DNA of 64,000 nucleotides from Bacillus sp. J37. GTDB lineage: Bacteria > Bacillota > Bacilli > Bacillales > Bacillaceae. The stretch is from positions 1-64,000 of the forward strand of contig NZ_JAEK01000004.1 in assembly GCF_000518865.1 (NCBI RefSeq), given 5' to 3'. The first letter of the stretch is position 1; the number at the start of each line of letters is the position of its first letter. The position numbers were made by a program, and so were the translations under genes. Below, one piece after another: positions 61,002 through 64,000 of this stretch. The notes below the pieces were generated by a model, which saw only the letters and a program-made list of their open reading frames with translations, was not told the origin of the DNA and made no database searches.

Positions 61002-63296
61002 TTATATTTCAATATCTAATTTTAGACCATTGCCCAGTGAGGTTTCAACAGAAAAAGAGCCCTTAAGTGCCTTAACCCGCTCACTTATACCTGAAAGCCC
61101 CATACTCTCTGCTTTATCTTCCAATTCACTAGGCTCAAAGCCAATTCCATTATCCTCGTAATGAAAAACAATTTTGTCTTTTATACAAACTAAAATAATG
61201 AGAACATTGGTTGCCTGTGAATGCTTATGTGCATTTGTGAGTAACTCCTGGACAATTCGATAAATATTCAACTGTGCATCAATATCTAATGTTTTTGTGA
61301 AGTTTCCTGTATTTAATCGAATATCAAAGTTCACAATTTCTTGATATTGAGCTACTAATTTATTTAAAGCTTTTACAAGACCTAAATCATAAAGTAACTG
61401 AGGACGTAATTCCTGGCAGGTTTCTCTAGTTGTTTTAATAATTCGTGTCATACTACTATTCATGTTTTGCAACTGACTTTTTAATCCTTCGTCATTTGCC
61501 TCAGCCAGCGCTAATTCACACTGTCTTTTTAATGAGACTAGATCTTGTAAAACAGAGTCATGCAAATCCTTCGCTAAGTTAGAACGCTGTTTTTCCTCAA
61601 TTGAAAATAAAAGCTTTGTTAACCAGCCTGGATTTTCCCCCTCTGTTTCAACCTTTTGCAAATGCTGCATCAACTCATCGATTTTCAAGAAATTTTCCAA
61701 TGAAACATTCGTATAAAATGATAGTGTCTTTAACCATGATATCTCATCACGAGTTAAAATCGGTGTATTTAAAATAGATAAACACACTAACACATAGCTA
61801 CGATCATCTGTTACACCTATATTAATAATAAACCCTTTATCCACTTCTATAATCTTACCAATTTCATTAGAAACTTCTTGGATTTCAGAAACATATGCTC
61901 CATAATCTGCTTCCTTAGCCTGTGGATCTATTGATCTAATATTCTTAAGCTTATCAACTTCAATAAAATAAGCCTTGCTGACAAGCAACACATCCACAAT
62001 AACCTGCTTCAACTCAGAAATAACCTGATCTAAATTACTCGCCTTCCGGATGCTTTGAGTATATTTGAAGATACTATCCTGATAATTGTATTTCTCAGAA
62101 AATCGCTTAAGCCTAAAACGGAAGTCGAAGATTTCTTTGATGTAGAAGACTAGGATCAGACAGAAAAAGATAGCTACTGAGAGCTGAATTTGATAAAAAT
62201 CCGGGTTTTTTTCTTTTAGAGTGAGCATAATTCCTACCATTACAAAGGTTGGGATTACCGCTAACAATGAATAATATCTAATTCGTCCAAGTAAGAATTC
62301 AATATCATATATTTTTGTTGCCAAAAATTGATACACAAGTGAAAATGGTATAAGTAATAAAAAGGTTGCCAATAAGGTCGGTGGGAACACATAATTTTGA
62401 AAAATAATATAAGGGATTACATAAAATAATAAAAATGGTGAAAATGCTAATACATTTGTAACAATCAGCACTTTTACTATATATGCCTGCTCAGAATATT
62501 TAATCTTTTTTAAACCAGTAAATTTAAGTACAAAAGTCAAAACTAGCATTACAAAGAACGTGGTTAAATTAATAAACTTATTAACTTGGAAATTAAAGTG
62601 AATTATATCCTGTGCTATCTCCAAGCCTAGATTAATACCAACTATGATATATCCTAGCTTAATATAATTTATACTAAATAATTTCTTACCAAGCTCGAGA
62701 AAATATTGATATAAAAAGTGAAGATAGCTTACTGGAACTAATAAAAATAAGCAAAGATTAACATACCTACTAATTATATCTCCCTTTGAAGAACCTGTGG
62801 CACTTATATATGCTACTGCTATAATTAATAAAAATAAATTTAATAAATTTGCAGATTTAAGATTTGTCCTTTTATTTGATTTATAAATATAAAAACTACA
62901 AAAAAGGCATAAAGTTAGAACAGTAAAGGGAATAATTATGATAAGTAAGCTTTGCGTACTAAAAATAGTTTCATTTTTTATTGAATATTCTTTGATTACT
63001 CCATTCCTAATAAGTGAAAATGACTCAACTTGTTCGATGACATTGAATTCAGTAATTGGTTTATGTTTAATAGGATCTTCACCATTAACTTCAACAACTA
63101 CATCTCCACTTTGGATACCTGCCTTTTCAGCCCATGATTTCGGTTCAATGAAAGTAATAGTTATCTCTTTATTTTCATTTATTTTTACATTCGCTCCAAC
63201 ATATGGATGGTTAATATTCAGTGTTGTTAAGTAAATAGAAAAGATAATACTTAAAATAACAAAGAATATGAATGTCTTGTTGAAGTTATTTCGCAT
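61002..63296 (-). CDS. comP: ComX receptor histidine kinase ComP
   Basis: A 764-residue membrane kinase. A first helix (about 8-28) is followed by an extracellular PDZ-like domain (about 35-110: FIEPKSWAEKAGIQSGDVVVEVNGE), then seven or more helices to about 400, a GAF-like region and HisKA_3 (NLAKDLHDSVLQDLVSLKR) with HATPase (YRIVQELLTNAHKHSQ, EDNGIGFEPSE, MGLSGISERV). Detects the prenylated ComX pheromone and phosphorylates ComA. ATG 63296 follows GAAGGGTG; a GTG three codons earlier is unlikely. Confidence 0.95.
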   Translation of the reverse strand: MRNNFNKTFIFFVILSIIFSIYLTTLNINHPYVGANVKINENKEITITFIEPKSWAEKAGIQSGDVVVEVNGEDPIKHKPITEFNVIEQVESFSLIRNGVIKEYSIKNETIFSTQSLLIIIIPFTVLTLCLFCSFYIYKSNKRTNLKSANLLNLFLLIIAVAYISATGSSKGDIISRYVNLCLFLLVPVSYLHFLYQYFLELGKKLFSINYIKLGYIIVGINLGLEIAQDIIHFNFQVNKFINLTTFFVMLVLTFVLKFTGLKKIKYSEQAYIVKVLIVTNVLAFSPFLLFYVIPYIIFQNYVFPPTLLATFLLLIPFSLVYQFLATKIYDIEFLLGRIRYYSLLAVIPTFVMVGIMLTLKEKNPDFYQIQLSVAIFFCLILVFYIKEIFDFRFRLKRFSEKYNYQDSIFKYTQSIRKASNLDQVISELKQVIVDVLLVSKAYFIEVDKLKNIRSIDPQAKEADYGAYVSEIQEVSNEIGKIIEVDKGFIINIGVTDDRSYVLVCLSILNTPILTRDEISWLKTLSFYTNVSLENFLKIDELMQHLQKVETEGENPGWLTKLLFSIEEKQRSNLAKDLHDSVLQDLVSLKRQCELALAEANDEGLKSQLQNMNSSMTRIIKTTRETCQELRPQLLYDLGLVKALNKLVAQYQEIVNFDIRLNTGNFTKTLDIDAQLNIYRIVQELLTNAHKHSQATNVLIILVCIKDKIVFHYEDNGIGFEPSELEDKAESMGLSGISERVKALKGSFSVETSLGNGLKLDIEI

Positions 63297-63317
63297 TACA
63301 AACACCCTTCACAAACA

Positions 63318-63476
63318 TTATATCCAGAAAGTACTAAACATCTTCCCTGCTTCCTTAATTCCCTCAATCAATCCTAAAACATCGTCTAAATCTACACCTA
63401 GTAAACTAGCTTCTCCATTCACTACTTTTTCTAATACATCTGGGTTTTCAACTAGAAAGTTTACGATTTCTTGCAT
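63318..63476 (-). CDS. comX: ComX pre-pheromone
   Basis: A 52-residue peptide (MQEIVNFLVENPDVL start; EAGKMFSTFWI end) located exactly between comQ and comP. ComX precursors of this length are cleaved near the C-terminus and prenylated on a Trp; here the single Trp is the penultimate residue (F-W-I). AAGGAGAG gives the RBS. Two bases separate it from the comQ stop. The pheromone would be the last 6-10 residues, with its exact processing unknown. Confidence 0.93.
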   Translation of the reverse strand: MQEIVNFLVENPDVLEKVVNGEASLLGVDLDDVLGLIEGIKEAGKMFSTFWI

Positions 63477-63478
63477 AG

Positions 63479-64000
63479 TTATCTCTCCTTGTTTTCGGGA
63501 TTTAATTTTATGATCAAATGAGCAATTAAACGCTCACTTTGATTATGATTAATTGGTAATTGCCTGATCATCCGGGTTGCTTTGTTGATCGCAAGTTGTT
63601 TCATAACATTTAAGTATTGAGCGACTCCGGCATCGATCAGCTTTCGTTTTAGATTTAATGGGCTGCCAAAGTATTCGTTGATTGGCATGCCACTATTGAA
63701 GCCTTCTAAAATTTCTATGGCGTGATCATTGTATTTTTTTTGAAGATATAGATATGCCAGTGATTTCTTTTGTGAAGATACATCATTTTTGAGTGGATTA
63801 AATAGATCTCTAAAATCATTATCGATTTGCGCTGCAATACCTATTTGATATGAATATTCTTCTACAGCTGGAGAATTTGTGCCGGCAAGCAGCATGCCAC
63901 TTACTGAGGCAAGGGCTATTAATGAACCGGACTTGTTTTTCATGACTTCCAAACAGTCTTCCTCAGTCAAAATGGAGTTTTTTAAATCTACATGTTGTCC
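63479..64000 (-). CDS. comQ: ComX prenyltransferase ComQ (truncated by window edge)
   Basis: The C-terminal 173 codons of a polyprenyl-synthase-like ComQ, running off the right edge in frame (GQHVDLKNSILTEEDC at the edge). The second aspartate-rich motif is present as QIDNDFRDLF, and helix KSGSLIALASVSGMLLAGT is typical. ComQ prenylates and processes ComX. The start and the first D-rich motif lie outside the window. Confidence 0.92.
   Translation of the reverse strand, partial: GQHVDLKNSILTEEDCLEVMKNKSGSLIALASVSGMLLAGTNSPAVEEYSYQIGIAAQIDNDFRDLFNPLKNDVSSQKKSLAYLYLQKKYNDHAIEILEGFNSGMPINEYFGSPLNLKRKLIDAGVAQYLNVMKQLAINKATRMIRQLPINHNQSERLIAHLIIKLNPENKER

Noticed and set aside
1-64000. CRISPR arrays, tRNA/rRNA genes, IS elements, prophage genes
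   Set aside because: None found by eye: no regularly spaced direct repeats, no cloverleaf-type or rRNA motifs, no transposase or integrase frames.

Overview
The window is low-GC chromosomal DNA from a member of the Bacillaceae. The codon usage, AGGAGG ribosome binding sites, abundant TTG/GTG starts and gene content all fit. From about 21 kb to the right edge, gene order follows the Bacillus subtilis yug-kin-pbp-mrp-com region: yugU, yugP, mstX-yugO, yugN, pgi, yugJ, yuzA, yugI, alaT-alaR, yugF, yugE, patB, kinB, kapB, kapD, pbpD, yuxK, yufK, yufS-like, mrpABCDEFG, yuxO, comA, comP, comX, comQ. The species is not B. subtilis itself: several genes are inserted into or missing from this backbone. 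No phage, IS element, CRISPR array, tRNA or rRNA gene was seen.

Left part (1-21 kb): a YesM-type sensor kinase; the des-desK-desR membrane-fluidity system with two DesR-type boxes; a LysM exoprotein; a yybP-ykoY type manganese riboswitch followed by two terminators, an FbpB-like small protein and a half-length Spo0M-like protein; a DUF1232 protein; Mn-dependent pyrophosphatase ppaC; a PrmA-like methyltransferase; an aldo/keto reductase-epimerase operon divergent from an HxlR regulator; a stand-alone trpB; a PrsA-like foldase; a cold shock gene with a long leader; a MarR-MMPL transporter pair; an MBL hydrolase and spore-coat transglutaminase tgl.

Middle insertion (21.8-32.4 kb): a minus-strand cluster between yugU and yugP encodes an HPt-REC-GGDEF-REC protein, a membrane HEAT-repeat protein, a processive GT2 glycosyltransferase, a large membrane-anchored glycoside-hydrolase-like protein, a CheY-like protein and a hybrid histidine kinase. 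It looks like a signalling-controlled exopolysaccharide system that I cannot match to a named one. Two of its genes carry apparent one-base frame disruptions, the diguanylate cyclase at 32313-32317 and the hybrid kinase near 23365, so it is either decaying or the sequence has indel errors.

Right part (32.5-64 kb): biofilm/electrical signalling (mstX-yugO), central metabolism (pgi, yugJ, alaT), an ECF sigma/anti-sigma-like pair, sporulation phosphorelay input (kinB, kapB, kapD), cell wall (pbpD), the seven-gene Mrp Na+/H+ antiporter, and the ComQXPA quorum-sensing system, cut by the right edge inside comQ. A lipoprotein SodC with an altered copper ligand separates kinB from kapB. Intergenic palindromic repeats of at least two families occur at 36.7, 38.5, 52.4, 60.16 and 60.9 kb. 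All functional calls rest on motif and family recognition by eye; no database search was run.
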